Notes: generated by a model not told the origin, from the letters alone. A DNA stretch of 64,000 nucleotides from Salipiger bermudensis (GCF_019801965.1 NZ_JAHVIA010000005.1:372001-436000), one strand, 5' to 3'; shown: positions 34,633-44,164, numbered from the stretch's first letter. Program-made: numbers and translations.

Positions 34633-35802
34633 CTACTGGAAGAAATACTGCGCGTAGATCGGCGCGCATCCGGCGCCCAGCGCTCTCGCGTTGGCGCCGA
34701 CCAGCGCCGCCTCGGGCCGCGGCGGCACCATGCCCCGCGTGTCGAGCCGTTCGAGCTCCTCGCGGGTGCGCTCCACCAGCCGGTGACGCACCTCCGCCGG
34801 GAAGGCGCCGTCGATCAGGATGGCCTCGAAATCCATCACCGAGCCGATCGAGCGCGTGGCATGGGCCAGCGCCGCGCCGGTGGCGTCGATCCACGCGCCC
34901 AGCATCGGCTCGTAATCGCGCCAGTCCTGCGGCATCACCCACATCGCCGCCGCATCTCCGCCCGCCTCCACGATGGCCGCCTCGAGCAGGTAGAGCGAGG
35001 CCGCGTCGATCAGCTGCACCTCGCCGCCCGCCCCCGGCACCCGCAGCGAACCGAAGGCACCGGCATTGTGATGCGCGCCCACCGCCACGCCGGAGTTCAG
35101 CACCACCCCGCCGCCGATGAAGGAGCCGATGAATACATGGGCGTAGTCGGTGAACTCGCGCCCGCGCCCGAAAATATGCTCTGCCCGGCAGGCGGCGGTG
35201 CCGTCATTCTCGACGAAGAGCGGCAACGGGCTGATCCGCGCCACTTCCTCAACGAAATCGATGTCGCGCCAGACGGTGAAATCCTGCGGTGCACCGAGCA
35301 CCTCGGTCCAGCTCCAGATCTCGGAGGGCGCGGCGATGCCGATGCCGCAGAGCCGCTCGCGCTGGTAGGGCGTGAGCCCAGCGCCAAGGCGCTGCATCTC
35401 GCGGTCGAGATAGCCGAAGATCAGGTCGGGCATCGGGTAGCGATAGGTGATCTGCGAGGCGTCGAGCACCTCGCCCATGATGTTCATCACCACCAGATCC
35501 GCCGAGCGCCGCCCGATCTTCAGCCCGAAGCTCAGCGCCGCGTCGGGATCGAGCGCCATCGGCACCGAGGGCTTGCCCACCCTGCCCCGCTGCGGCTCGC
35601 CGCGCAGCAGGAAGCCGTCGGATTCGAGCTTGCGCAGAATGTTGGAGACGGTCTGCGCCGAGAGGCCGGTATGCTTTGCGAGGTCGCTGCCGGGCAGCGC
35701 GCCGTTGCGCTGGATCATCGACAGGATGAGCCTCTCGTTATGCGCGCGCACGCCGGACAGGTTGGCGCCAGCGCTCAGCTTGCGGATCTCGCTTCCGTCC
35801 AT
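34633..35802 (-). CDS. ROK-family transcriptional repressor (FrcR-like)
   Basis: 389 residues from ATG 35802 (GGAGG at 7 bp; an in-frame ATG at 35820 has none). N-terminal MarR-like winged helix (GALPGSDLAKHTGLSAQTVSNILRKLESDGF) and a C-terminal ROK domain (GIGIAAPSEIW, FVENDGTAACRAEHIFG, FIGSFIGGGVVLN). The usual Zn-binding Cys cluster of ROK kinases is not evident, which fits a repressor. Divergent from frcBCA, where FrcR-type repressors occur. Confidence 0.88.
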   Translation of the reverse strand: MDGSEIRKLSAGANLSGVRAHNERLILSMIQRNGALPGSDLAKHTGLSAQTVSNILRKLESDGFLLRGEPQRGRVGKPSVPMALDPDAALSFGLKIGRRSADLVVMNIMGEVLDASQITYRYPMPDLIFGYLDREMQRLGAGLTPYQRERLCGIGIAAPSEIWSWTEVLGAPQDFTVWRDIDFVEEVARISPLPLFVENDGTAACRAEHIFGRGREFTDYAHVFIGSFIGGGVVLNSGVAVGAHHNAGAFGSLRVPGAGGEVQLIDAASLYLLEAAIVEAGGDAAAMWVMPQDWRDYEPMLGAWIDATGAALAHATRSIGSVMDFEAILIDGAFPAEVRHRLVERTREELERLDTRGMVPPRPEAALVGANARALGAGCAPIYAQYFFQ

Positions 35803-35844
35803 CTCCGGTCCTCCAGCCATGCCGAAATCTAGGCCCGGCAGGTT

Positions 35845-35896
35845 AATAAATCAATTAGAATTATTTATTGACCAACTCCCGGAATCGCTGTTATCC
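35845..35896 (+). promoter_or_regulatory. frcB promoter with overlapping operator
   Basis: TTGACC (35868-35873) and TTATCC (35891-35896), spacer 17 bp, lie about 80 bp before frcB. An inverted repeat AATAAAT-N11-ATTTATT (35845-35869) runs into the -35 element. The site also lies 43 bp upstream of the ROK gene start, so a bound ROK dimer could repress both units. Confidence 0.6.
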
Positions 35897-35976
35897 CTAA
35901 CGCCAATCCGTTGGAGGACGGAGAGTTCGGCGGCAGACCGGGAGACCGGGCCGCCACGGGAGGAGGACCCACCTAG

Positions 35977-36999
35977 ATGAAAACCACCATGAAACTTCTG
36001 TCGATCAGCGCGATTGCGCTTGCTGCATCCACCTTTGGCGCCGCGGCGCAGGACGTTGGCGCCTGCCTGATCACCAAGACCGACACCAACCCGTTCTTCG
36101 TGAAGATGCGCGAAGGCGCCGAGGCCAAGGCGGCCGAGCTCGGCATCTCGCTCAACAGCTATGCCGGCAAGGTCGATGGCGACAACGAGACCCAGGTCGC
36201 TGCGGTCGAGACCTGCATCGCCAATGGCGCCAGCGGCATCCTGATCACGCCCTCGAGCACCTCGGCCATCGTGCCGGTGATCGAGCAGGCCCGTGACGCC
36301 GGCATCCTGGTGATCGCGCTCGACACCCCCCTCGATCCGATCGAGGCGGCCGACATGACCTTTGCCACCGACAACTACAAGGCCGGCGTGATGATCGGCC
36401 AGTGGGCCGCGGCCAAGCTCGGCGACGGGGCGGCGGATGCACGCGTCGGCTTCCTCGATCTCGACGTGTCGCAGCCCACCGTGGGCGTGCTGCGCGACCA
36501 GGGCTTCATGGAAGGCTTCGGCATCGACATCAAGGATCCCAACCAGTGGGGCGACGAGGACGATCCGCGCATCGCGGGTCATGACGTGACCCAGGGCAAC
36601 GAGGAAGGCGGCCGCAAGGCGATGGAGAACCTGCTCGCCTCGGATCCGATGATCAACGTGGTCTACACCATCAACGAGCCCGCCGCCGCCGGTGCCTACG
36701 AGGCGCTCAAGGCCATCGGGCGCGAGAATGACGTGCTCATCGTCTCGGTCGATGGCGGCTGCCCCGGCGTGCAGAACATCGCCGACGGCGTGATCGGCGC
36801 GACCTCGCAGCAATACCCGCTGCTGATGGCCTCCAAGGGCATCGAGGCGATCGCCGCCTATGCCAAGGACGGCACCAAGCCCGAAGCCACCGAGGGCAAG
36901 GACTTCTTCGACACCGGCGTGGCGCTGGTGACCGACCAGCCCGTCGAGGGCGTCGAGTCGATCTCGGTCGAAGAGGGCCTCAAGCTCTGCTGGGGCTGA
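35977..36999 (+). CDS. frcB: Sugar ABC importer binding protein (fructose type)
   Basis: 340 residues. Sec signal ends near FGAAAQDVG. RbsB-like periplasmic fold: [77 protein letters not shown]. The sequence and the order B-C-A fit the rhizobial frc system for fructose, mannose and ribose. The kinase gene frcK, normally last, is missing here. Start could also be the second ATG (35989). Confidence 0.85.
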   Translation: MKTTMKLLSISAIALAASTFGAAAQDVGACLITKTDTNPFFVKMREGAEAKAAELGISLNSYAGKVDGDNETQVAAVETCIANGASGILITPSSTSAIVPVIEQARDAGILVIALDTPLDPIEAADMTFATDNYKAGVMIGQWAAAKLGDGAADARVGFLDLDVSQPTVGVLRDQGFMEGFGIDIKDPNQWGDEDDPRIAGHDVTQGNEEGGRKAMENLLASDPMINVVYTINEPAAAGAYEALKAIGRENDVLIVSVDGGCPGVQNIADGVIGATSQQYPLLMASKGIEAIAAYAKDGTKPEATEGKDFFDTGVALVTDQPVEGVESISVEEGLKLCWG

Positions 37000-37011
37000 C
37001 CCGCACCGAAC

Positions 37012-37043
37012 GGCCGGCCCTCTCCCCCGACTGAGGGCCGGCC
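37012..37043 (+). promoter_or_regulatory. Intercistronic hairpin between frcB and frcC
   Basis: GGCCGGCCCTC and GAGGGCCGGCC form a perfect 11-bp stem with a 10-nt loop, 13 bp after the frcB stop, without U-tract. Same kind of element as after the other binding-protein genes. Confidence 0.65.
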
Positions 37044-37104
37044 CCCTTCCCCTTCACTTGCCAAACGCGGGCGCGACATGTGCCCGCCACCGGAGGATGG
37101 CACG

Positions 37105-38175
37105 ATGGCGAACACCGACAGTTACGAAGACGTGGTGAAGACCAGAGGCGAAGAGAAGTTCGCCGAGTTCGAGCCCAGCCACAAAGGTCTCATGGGCCGC
37201 TTCCACGACGCCCTGCACAGCACGCCGGCGCTGGTACCGCTGATCGTGCTGCTCTCGGCGCTGGTGGTCTTCGGCATCGTGCTGGGCTCGAAATTCTTTT
37301 CGCCCTTCGCGCTAACGCTGATCCTGCAACAGGTGCAGATCGTCGGCGTGCTGGCTGCGGCGCAGGCGCTGATCATCCTGACCGCCGGCATCGATCTCTC
37401 GGTCGGCGCGGTGGCGGTGCTGTGCTCGGTGATCATGGGCCAGGTGACCTTCCGCTACGGCGTCCCCGCGCCGCTCGCCATCCCCATCGGCCTCGCCTGC
37501 GGCACCGCCATCGGCGCGATGAACGGCTGGCTGGTGAGCAAGGTCAAGCTGCCACCCTTCATCGTGACCCTCGGCATGTGGCAGATCGTGCTGGCGGTGA
37601 ACTACCTCTATTCCCGCAACGAGACGCTGCGCTCGCAGGAGATCGAAGAGCTCGCCCCTGCCCTGCAATTCCTAGGCAACAAGTTCACCATCGGCGGCGC
37701 GGTGATCACGCTGGGCGTCGTGGTGATGCTCGGCACCGTGCTGATCCTCGCCTATGCGCTGCGCTCCACCGCCTGGGGCCGCCACGTCTATGCGGTGGGC
37801 GACGACCCCGAGGCGGCGCAGCTCGCCGGCGTCGACCGCCACAAGACGCTGATGTCGGTCTATATGCTGGTGGGCTTCATCTGCGGCCTCGCCGGCTGGG
37901 TGATGATCGGACGCTTCGGCTCGGTCTCGCCCTCCGCCACCACCGGCGTCATCGGCAACATCCAGGCGATCACCGCCGTGGTGATCGGGGGCATCTCGCT
38001 CTTCGGCGGGCGCGGCTCGATCCTCGGTGCCTTCTTCGGCGCGCTGATCGTCGGCGTGTTCGAGCTGGGCCTGCGCATGGCCGGGGCCGACCCGCAATGG
38101 ACCTACCTTCTCATCGGTGTGCTGATCATCGCCGCCGTGACCGTCGACCAGTGGATCAGAAAGGTGACCGCATGA
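37105..38175 (+). CDS. frcC: Sugar ABC importer permease (fructose type)
   Basis: 356 residues from ATG 37105 with GGAGG 8 bp upstream; an in-frame ATG at 37078 has no such site. The N-terminal cytoplasmic tail is about 45 residues. About nine membrane segments follow with RbsC-type motifs ILTAGIDLSVGAVAVL, LPPFIVTLGM, GDDPEAAQLAGVDRHK and GGISLFGGRGSI. Inner-membrane channel of the importer. Confidence 0.87.
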   Translation: MANTDSYEDVVKTRGEEKFAEFEPSHKGLMGRFHDALHSTPALVPLIVLLSALVVFGIVLGSKFFSPFALTLILQQVQIVGVLAAAQALIILTAGIDLSVGAVAVLCSVIMGQVTFRYGVPAPLAIPIGLACGTAIGAMNGWLVSKVKLPPFIVTLGMWQIVLAVNYLYSRNETLRSQEIEELAPALQFLGNKFTIGGAVITLGVVVMLGTVLILAYALRSTAWGRHVYAVGDDPEAAQLAGVDRHKTLMSVYMLVGFICGLAGWVMIGRFGSVSPSATTGVIGNIQAITAVVIGGISLFGGRGSILGAFFGALIVGVFELGLRMAGADPQWTYLLIGVLIIAAVTVDQWIRKVTA

Positions 38176-38951
38176 CCCAGCCTGTTCTCCAAGCCCGCGG
38201 ACTCGTGAAGCGCTATGGCCGCGTGACCGCCCTCGACCACTGCGACTTCGACCTGATGCCGGGAGAGATCCTCGCCGTGATCGGCGACAACGGCGCCGGC
38301 AAGTCGACCCTGATCAAGGCGCTGTCGGGGGCCATCACCCCCGACGCCGGCGAGATCGAGCTCGACGGCAAGCCGGTCCAGTTCCAGAGCCCCAACGACG
38401 CCCGCGGCTACGGCATCGAGACGGTCTATCAGACGCTCGCCATGTCGCCCGCCCTGTCGATCGCCGACAACATGTTCATGGGTCGCGAGATCCGCATGGA
38501 GGGGATCATGGGCAAGCTCTTCCGCAAGCTCGACAAGAAGGCGATGGAAGACTTCTCGCGCCAGAAGCTGGCCGAGCTGGGCCTGATGACGATCCAGAAC
38601 ATCCACCAGCCGGTCGAGACGCTCTCGGGCGGTCAGCGTCAGGGCGTCGCCGTGGCCCGCGCCGCCGCCTTCGGCTCCAAGGTTGTGATCCTCGACGAGC
38701 CAACCGCGGCGCTCGGCGTGAAGGAGAGCCGCCGGGTGCTCGACCTGATCCAGGAGGTGCGCTCGCGCGGGATCCCGATCATCCTGATCTCGCACAACAT
38801 GCCGCATGTCTTCGAGGTCGCCGACCGGGTCCACATCCACCGGCTCGGCAAGCGGCTCTGCGTCATCGACCCGAAGAACCACACCATGTCCGACGCGGTG
38901 GCCTACATGACGGGCGCTGCCGTGCCCGAAGACGCGCTGGAGCCGGCCTGA
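38172..38951 (+). CDS. frcA: Sugar ABC importer ATPase (fructose type)
   Basis: 259 residues, a single ATPase domain. Walker A GDNGAGKST, Q-loop ETVYQTLA, signature LSGGQRQGVAVARA, Walker B VVILDEPTAAL, switch His in LISHNMPH. The single rather than duplicated ATPase separates FrcA from RbsA. It overlaps frcC by 4 bp. Confidence 0.88.
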   Translation: MTQPVLQARGLVKRYGRVTALDHCDFDLMPGEILAVIGDNGAGKSTLIKALSGAITPDAGEIELDGKPVQFQSPNDARGYGIETVYQTLAMSPALSIADNMFMGREIRMEGIMGKLFRKLDKKAMEDFSRQKLAELGLMTIQNIHQPVETLSGGQRQGVAVARAAAFGSKVVILDEPTAALGVKESRRVLDLIQEVRSRGIPIILISHNMPHVFEVADRVHIHRLGKRLCVIDPKNHTMSDAVAYMTGAAVPEDALEPA

Positions 38952-38983
38952 GGCCTCCCCGGATGTCGGCTCCGGCACGGGGC

Positions 38984-39022
38984 GGCCCCGGTGCTTCCCA
39001 GCACCGGGGCCGTTTTGCTTTT
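38984..39022 (+). terminator. Rho-independent terminator of frcBCA
   Basis: GGCCCCGGTGCT and AGCACCGGGGCC form a perfect 12-bp stem with a 4-nt loop, followed by GTTTTGCTTTT. One of the clearest terminators in the window. Confidence 0.92.
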
Positions 39023-39038
39023 CCTCAGAGAATGTGGC

Positions 39039-40277
39039 TCAGGCCCACTCGCCGCCGCGGAACACCGGCACGCGGGTGCCGTCGGGCTTGATGCCGTCGA
39101 TATCGGTGTCGGCGCCGCCGATCATCCAGTCGACATGGATCAGGCTGGCATTGCCGCCCTTTTCGGCCACCTCTTCCGCCGACAGGCTGGCGCCGTCGAG
39201 GAAGCACTTGGAGTAGCACTGCCCCAGCGCGATGTGGCAGGCGGCGTTCTCGTCGAAGAGCGTATTGTAGAACAGCAGCCCCGATTGCGAGATCGGCGAG
39301 CTGTGCGGCACCAGCGCCACCTCGCCCAGCCGCGCCGCGCCCTCGTCGGTGGCGATGAGCTCGCGCAGGATGTCGCCGCCCTTCTCGGCCTTGGCCTCGG
39401 TGATGCGGCCGTCCTTGAAGGTCACCTCGATGCCGTCGATCAGGCTGCCCTGGTGCGACAGCGGCTTGGTCGAGCGCACGGTGCCGTCGACACGGTGGGA
39501 ATGCGGCGTGGTGAACACCTCTTCAGTCGGGATGTTGGGGTTGCAGACCACGCCGTTCTGCGCCTCCGAAGCGCCGCCATGCCACTCGTGATCATCCGCA
39601 AGGCCCACCGTCAGGTCGGTGCCCGGGCTCTTGAAATGCAGCGCCGAGAAGCGCTGCGCGTTGAGCCATTCGGTGCGGGTGCGCAGCGTGGCATTGTGCT
39701 CGGCCCAGGCGGCCACCGGATCGTCGCGGTCGACGCGCGAGGCGGCGAAGATCGCCTCGGCCAGCTTGGCCTGCGCCTCCGAAGGCGCGAGATCGGGGAA
39801 CATGCGCTGCGCCCAGGCCTGCCCCGGCCAGGCGCAGATCGACCAGTTGATCTCGAAATTGGCGATCTTCTCGAGCGCCGGCTTGTAGGCGGCGGAAATG
39901 GCCTTGCCCGCGCGCGAGACCTTGGCGGCGTCCTGCTCGGCCAGCAGCATCGGGTCTTCGCCGACGATGGCCATGCGCGCGGCGCCGCCCGCGAAGGCCT
40001 CGGCCATGCCGGAATAGAGCCAGCCGGCGGCGGTGTCGAAGCTCTCGTCAGCGGCCTTGCCATAGCGCGCCAGCGCGACGCCGGGATCGGCGAAGATCGG
40101 CGTCACAAGGCTGGCGCCGGCCTCGTAGGCCGCGGCGGCCACGGCGCGCACGAGCGGCGCCGCCTCGATCGGCGCGGTCAGGACGAGCTCTTGGCCCGGC
40201 TGCAGGTTGAGGCCGGTGCGCACCGCCACATCCGCAAGACGCTGCACTAGGGTCGGGTCGATGGGGCTGTCGGTCAT
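39039..40277 (-). CDS. Aminopeptidase (M29 family)
   Basis: 412 residues from ATG 40277 (GAGGACGCC upstream). M29 features: an N-terminal domain with GQELVLTAPIEAAPLVRAV, and the metal-binding C-terminal half with NIPTEEVFTTPHSHRVDGTV, LFYNTLFDENAACHIALGQ and IHVDWMIGG. The Glu, His and Asp residues there would hold two metal ions. Broad-specificity cytoplasmic aminopeptidase for peptide turnover. Single gene convergent with frcBCA. Confidence 0.92.
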   Translation of the reverse strand: MTDSPIDPTLVQRLADVAVRTGLNLQPGQELVLTAPIEAAPLVRAVAAAAYEAGASLVTPIFADPGVALARYGKAADESFDTAAGWLYSGMAEAFAGGAARMAIVGEDPMLLAEQDAAKVSRAGKAISAAYKPALEKIANFEINWSICAWPGQAWAQRMFPDLAPSEAQAKLAEAIFAASRVDRDDPVAAWAEHNATLRTRTEWLNAQRFSALHFKSPGTDLTVGLADDHEWHGGASEAQNGVVCNPNIPTEEVFTTPHSHRVDGTVRSTKPLSHQGSLIDGIEVTFKDGRITEAKAEKGGDILRELIATDEGAARLGEVALVPHSSPISQSGLLFYNTLFDENAACHIALGQCYSKCFLDGASLSAEEVAEKGGNASLIHVDWMIGGADTDIDGIKPDGTRVPVFRGGEWA

Positions 40278-40378
40278 GAGGCGTCCTCGCTCTGTCAGTG
40301 GATTGCCGACAGAGGTAACACCTGCATCACCGCGGGCAAGCGGGAAGCGCCTGACGTGGCGCCGCGCCCTACACCCCG

Positions 40379-41242
40379 TCAGCCCTGGCTGCGCTGCGAC
40401 AGCCACACCTGCCAGGCCTGACGGCTGCCGCCGAAGGCGTTGAGATCGACCGGGCCGCTCACCCCGGGCACCAGCCCGGTGCCGGAATACTGCCAGAAGC
40501 TCCAGCGCTCGTCGGGGTAGCGCTCGTTGGGATGCGCCTTCACCGAGCGCAGCCAGAACTCCACCCCGCTGAGCGATCCGAGCTCGTTTCGCTCGTAGAA
40601 ATCCGGCGTGGTGTAGATCAGCGGCGCGGTGCCGTAATGGCGCTCGACGATGCGCGAGAAGGTGCGGATCGAGGCCCGCACCTCCGCCGGTGGCGGGCGC
40701 AGCTTGCAGGTCGGCGAAAGGTGGTTCCACTCCATGTCGAGGATCGGCGGCAGATCGCCCCGCACCTTCGGCACGTTCTCGATGAACCACGCCGCCTGCT
40801 CATGCGCGGGACGGCAGAAATAGTAGAAATGATAGGCCCCGACCGGGACGCCCGCCCGGCGCGCGCCGGTGGCGTTGTCGGCGAAGGCCGGGTCGATCAT
40901 GTCGCCGCCCTCGGTGGCCTTGAGCCAGGCGAAGCTGATACCGGACTTGCGCGCCTCGCGCCAGTCGATCAACCCCTGGTAGCGCGCCGCGTCGAGCCCG
41001 TGGACCGGGTAGCTCGCCGGGCTGCGCGCGCCCCAGGCGTGCGGCTTGGTATCGCCAAAGCGCACCGGGATGCCCTCGGCCCGGTTTGCCCGGATCGACA
41101 GCTGGCTGACGCCGGAGGTGGCGAAATCCTGCGTTCGCACCTGCGATTTCGGGGGGGCGCTGCCGCAGGCGGCCAGAGCCCCTGCTGCTGCGAGGAAGAG
41201 GGCCGCGGCGGTGACGCGACCCGCGAAGGGTTTGTCTTTCAT
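40379..41242 (-). CDS. GH25 lysozyme-like lipoprotein
   Basis: 287 residues. Lipobox LAAC at about residues 23-26 after a hydrophobic signal, so probably anchored to a membrane on the periplasmic side. The glycoside hydrolase 25 domain (about 78-285) shows VHGLDAARYQGLIDWREARKSG, FAWLKATEGG, GAYHFYYFCRPA, PILDMEWN (catalytic Asp-x-Glu) and SFWQYSGTG. It should cleave peptidoglycan between N-acetylmuramate and N-acetylglucosamine. Confidence 0.9.
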   Translation of the reverse strand: MKDKPFAGRVTAAALFLAAAGALAACGSAPPKSQVRTQDFATSGVSQLSIRANRAEGIPVRFGDTKPHAWGARSPASYPVHGLDAARYQGLIDWREARKSGISFAWLKATEGGDMIDPAFADNATGARRAGVPVGAYHFYYFCRPAHEQAAWFIENVPKVRGDLPPILDMEWNHLSPTCKLRPPPAEVRASIRTFSRIVERHYGTAPLIYTTPDFYERNELGSLSGVEFWLRSVKAHPNERYPDERWSFWQYSGTGLVPGVSGPVDLNAFGGSRQAWQVWLSQRSQG

Positions 41243-41347
41243 GATGCCTGTATCCTGCCTGCACTGTCCTGCTCGTTATGCGGGAATCATAGCGCGGAAC
41301 CGGCTTTCACGCATCAGTTACCACGCCCCCTGCCGATCACGATTTCA

Positions 41348-41363
41348 CCCGAAGCGCTTCGGG
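41348..41363. promoter_or_regulatory. 16-bp perfect palindrome between GH25 gene and fabI
   Basis: CCCGAAGC directly abuts its complement GCTTCGGG. It is placed 105 bp upstream of the GH25 start and about 150 bp before fabI. Possible operator or cruciform; no regulator can be named. Confidence 0.3.
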
Positions 41364-41511
41364 CGCGCGCCCCGCTTCACGCCGCGCTGAAATTGTCGCC
41401 GCCGCGCCGCGATTTGCCGCAGCGCAGCGGAATCCGCCGCCCTGTCATCGCTTTGATACCGACACGGGGCACGGCTTGCGGCAGAGTGGCAAATGAAGAT
41501 GGAGGCGTAAG

Positions 41512-42279
41512 ATGTTATTTTCCCTGCAAGGTCAGAAGGCGCTCATCGTCGGCATCGCCAACGAGCATTCCATCGCCTGGGGCTGCGCCAAGGCGCTGCG
41601 AGACCAGGGCGCCGATCTGGCGATCACCTATCTCAACGCCAAGGCCGAGCCCCATGTGCGCCCGCTCGCCGAAGAGCTCGGCGCCGAGATCATCCTGCCG
41701 CTCGATGTCAGCCAGCCGGGCCAGCTCGAGGCGGTGTTTGACGAGATCACCGCCCGCTGGGGCCGGCTCGACACGTTGCTGCACTCCATCGCCTTCGCCC
41801 CGCGCGACGATCTGCACGGCCGGGTCGTCGATTGTTCGGCGGAGGGCTTCACCATGGCGATGGACATCTCGGTCCATTCCTTCCTGCGCATGATCCGGCT
41901 GGCCGAGCCCTTGATGCACGAGGGCGGCACCTGCCTCACCGTGTCGTTCTTCGGCTCGGTGCGGGTGGTGAAGGATTACAACATGATGGGGCCGGTGAAG
42001 GCGGCGCTGGAAAGCGCCGTGCGCTACTCGGCGGCCGAGCTCGGCGAGAAGGGCATCTCGGTGCACGCGCTGTCGCCGGGGCCGCTCAAGACCCGGGCCG
42101 CCAGCGGCATCAGCCATTTCGACGAGATGCTCAACGCTGCCGCCGCGCGCGCGCCCATGCACGTTCTGGCGAGCATCGAGGACGTGGGCGCCATGGCCGC
42201 CTTCCTCGCCTCGCCGCAGGCCCGCAACCTCACCGGCGGCGTGCACGAAATCGATGGCGGCTACTCGATCATCGCCTGA
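41512..42279 (+). CDS. fabI: Enoyl-ACP reductase-like SDR (FabI)
   Basis: 255 residues. FabI-type short-chain dehydrogenase: LIVGIANEHSIAWGCAKAL is the modified glycine loop of enoyl-ACP reductases, LLHSIAFAPRDDL matches the SIAFA block, and the Tyr-x6-Lys pair is in KDYNMMGPVKAAL. It reduces enoyl-ACP with NADH or NADPH in fatty-acid elongation. GGAGG 7 bp before the ATG. Pairing with ackA is common in alphaproteobacteria and often linked to polyhydroxyalkanoate or acetyl-phosphate metabolism, so this may not be the housekeeping copy (inference). Confidence 0.88.
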   Translation: MLFSLQGQKALIVGIANEHSIAWGCAKALRDQGADLAITYLNAKAEPHVRPLAEELGAEIILPLDVSQPGQLEAVFDEITARWGRLDTLLHSIAFAPRDDLHGRVVDCSAEGFTMAMDISVHSFLRMIRLAEPLMHEGGTCLTVSFFGSVRVVKDYNMMGPVKAALESAVRYSAAELGEKGISVHALSPGPLKTRAASGISHFDEMLNAAAARAPMHVLASIEDVGAMAAFLASPQARNLTGGVHEIDGGYSIIA

Positions 42280-42459
42280 CCTGACACCACCCTCTCCCCT
42301 TGAGCAACGGCGTGCAAGGCATGGCAGCGTCTCACAAAACGGGGTGGTCCTCACACCCTTGGCGGGTAAGATGCCGGCAACGCCGGGCGCCCGCGGCGCG
42401 AGTTCTGCGCCATGCCGGACCCTGACGCTCCCGGACCAGACAGAAAGGCGCCCGCTCCC

Positions 42460-43650
42460 ATGTCCAAGACCCCCGTCGCCCTGACGTTGAACGCGGGCTC
42501 GTCCTCGCTGAAATTCGCTCTCTACGACATCTCCGGTGCCCCGGTGGAGCTGGCCTCGGGGCTGGTCGACGCGATCGGCGCCACGCCGCGGCTGAAAGCC
42601 GATTTCGGCAGCGCCGCCCCCGCCCTCAAGCGCGACCTGACCTCCGTCGAGGCGCGCGATCATGTCAGCGCGCTCAACACCGCCCTCGGCGAGCTGCGGC
42701 AGAAGTTTCCCGATGCCAAGGCCTCGGTGGTCGGCCACCGCGTGGTGCATGGCGGGCCGGTCTATTCCGAACCGGTGGCAATTACGCCGGACGTGCTCGA
42801 GGAGCTGCGCCGCTTCTCACCCTTCGCGCCGATCCACCAGCCGCACAACCTCGCCGGGGTCGAGGCCGCGATGGCCGCTTTCCCGGATGCGCTGCAGGTC
42901 GCCTGCTTCGACACCGCCTTCCACCGCACCCATCCCAAGGTGAACGACATCTTCGCCCTGCCGCGCGAGTATTACGACAAGGGCGTGCGGCGCTACGGCT
43001 TCCACGGGCTGAGCTACGATTACATCTCCGGCGAGCTGAAGCGGCTGGCGCCGCTGGTGCATGACGGCCGGGTGATCGTCGCGCATCTGGGCAATGGCGC
43101 GTCGATGTGCGGCATGATCGGCGGGCGCTCGATTGCCTCGACGATGGGCTTTACCGCGCTCGACGGGCTGCCGATGGGCACCCGCACCGGCCAGATCGAT
43201 CCGGGCGTGATCTTCTACATGGTGCAGCAGGAGGGCAAGAGCATCGACGAGGTGCGGCAGCTCTTCTATTCAAAGTCGGGGCTGCTCGGCCTCTCGGGCC
43301 TGTCGAACGACATGCGCACGCTCGAGGCGGCCGACACGGTCGAAGCCAAGGAGGCGATCGACTATTTCGTCTTCCGCATCCGCCGCGAGCTCGGCGGCCT
43401 CGCGGCCGCGCTCGGCGGGCTCGACGCGCTGGTGTTCTGCGGCGGCATTGGGGAGAACTCGCGGCTGATCCGCGAGCGGGTCTGCGAAGGCATGGGCTGG
43501 ATCGGGCTCGAGCTCGACCGCGAGCGCAACGCCCGCAACGATACCCGCATCTCCACCGAGATGAGCCGGGCACGGATCCTCGTGGTGCCGACCAACGAGG
43601 AGCTGGTCATCGCCCGGGCCGGCAAGCGGCTGCTCGAAGGCGCCGCCTGA
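42460..43650 (+). CDS. ackA: Acetate/propionate kinase
   Basis: 396 residues from ATG 42460 (AAAGG upstream). ASKHA-fold motifs: LTLNAGSSSLKFALY at the N-terminus, VGHRVVHGG, RRYGFHGLSYDYI, VAHLGNGASMCGM, DGLPMGTRTGQIDPG, and VFCGGIGENS. It interconverts acetate plus ATP and acetyl phosphate. Acetyl phosphate can donate phosphate to response regulators. The 180-bp gap after fabI has no terminator. Confidence 0.92.
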   Translation: MSKTPVALTLNAGSSSLKFALYDISGAPVELASGLVDAIGATPRLKADFGSAAPALKRDLTSVEARDHVSALNTALGELRQKFPDAKASVVGHRVVHGGPVYSEPVAITPDVLEELRRFSPFAPIHQPHNLAGVEAAMAAFPDALQVACFDTAFHRTHPKVNDIFALPREYYDKGVRRYGFHGLSYDYISGELKRLAPLVHDGRVIVAHLGNGASMCGMIGGRSIASTMGFTALDGLPMGTRTGQIDPGVIFYMVQQEGKSIDEVRQLFYSKSGLLGLSGLSNDMRTLEAADTVEAKEAIDYFVFRIRRELGGLAAALGGLDALVFCGGIGENSRLIRERVCEGMGWIGLELDRERNARNDTRISTEMSRARILVVPTNEELVIARAGKRLLEGAA

Positions 43651-43665
43651 GCCCGCCCCCCGAGT

Positions 43666-43686
43666 TGAGCGCGTCCGCCGCGCTCA
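43666..43686. terminator. Hairpin between convergent ackA and DUF1127 gene
   Basis: TGAGCGCG / CGCGCTCA with a 5-nt loop. The right arm includes the DUF1127 stop codon. No U-tract; weak support as a bidirectional terminator. Confidence 0.4.
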
Positions 43687-43896
43687 GACCGCGCGGGCGG
43701 CGGAGCGGGCGATCTCGGTGATCTGCGAACGGTCCAGATTGATGTCGGCCAGCTCGCGGTCGCTGTAGGTCGAAAGCTCCCGGTAGATGCGGGCGTATTC
43801 GTTGCGGCGGGCGTTCCAGTGCTTGACCGCGGCGATGGTGCTGTGGAGCTGGGCGGCGAGCCCGTGATGCACGGGATGTTCGGTCACATGAGCCAT
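43684..43896 (-). CDS. DUF1127 small protein
   Basis: 70 residues from ATG 43896 with GAGAGG 8 bp upstream. The DUF1127 core appears as NEYARIYRELSTYSDRELADINLDRSQI. Arg-rich small proteins of this family in alphaproteobacteria bind RNA or help adapt phosphate and carbon metabolism (family knowledge). An upstream in-frame ATG at 43962 is less likely for lack of a ribosome binding site. Confidence 0.85.
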   Translation of the reverse strand: MAHVTEHPVHHGLAAQLHSTIAAVKHWNARRNEYARIYRELSTYSDRELADINLDRSQITEIARSAARAV

Positions 43897-44097
43897 GTGT
43901 CTGTCCTCTCGGTTTCGATTTTCGGGATGCGGCCTAGCTCGCCCGGATACCGGGATCGCCATGCCTTGATGCCCCTCATATCGGGTCGTGCCGGGAACAG
44001 AACAACGTACAGATACCGAAACCCGCCATGCAGAGAGCTCATGCCGGCATGATAGAAAGGCGCCGGAAGAGAATTTTGGGAATCGTTAACTTTTTTG

Positions 44098-44122
44098 GGA
44101 ACCTATCGCCATTTCTTGCGTT
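44098..44122 (+). promoter_or_regulatory. Sigma-EcfG-like promoter before heme oxygenase
   Basis: GGAAC (44098-44102) and CGTT (44119-44122) with a 16-bp spacer match the general-stress EcfG consensus of alphaproteobacteria (GGAAC-N16/17-CGTT). It lies 42 bp before the heme oxygenase TTG start, in an AT-rich gap. Not all Rhodobacteraceae have EcfG, so another ECF factor may read it. Confidence 0.55.
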
Positions 44123-44164
44123 TAAAGCACTTGGGACGACAGGTATCTTGAAGGCAGCCAGCAC

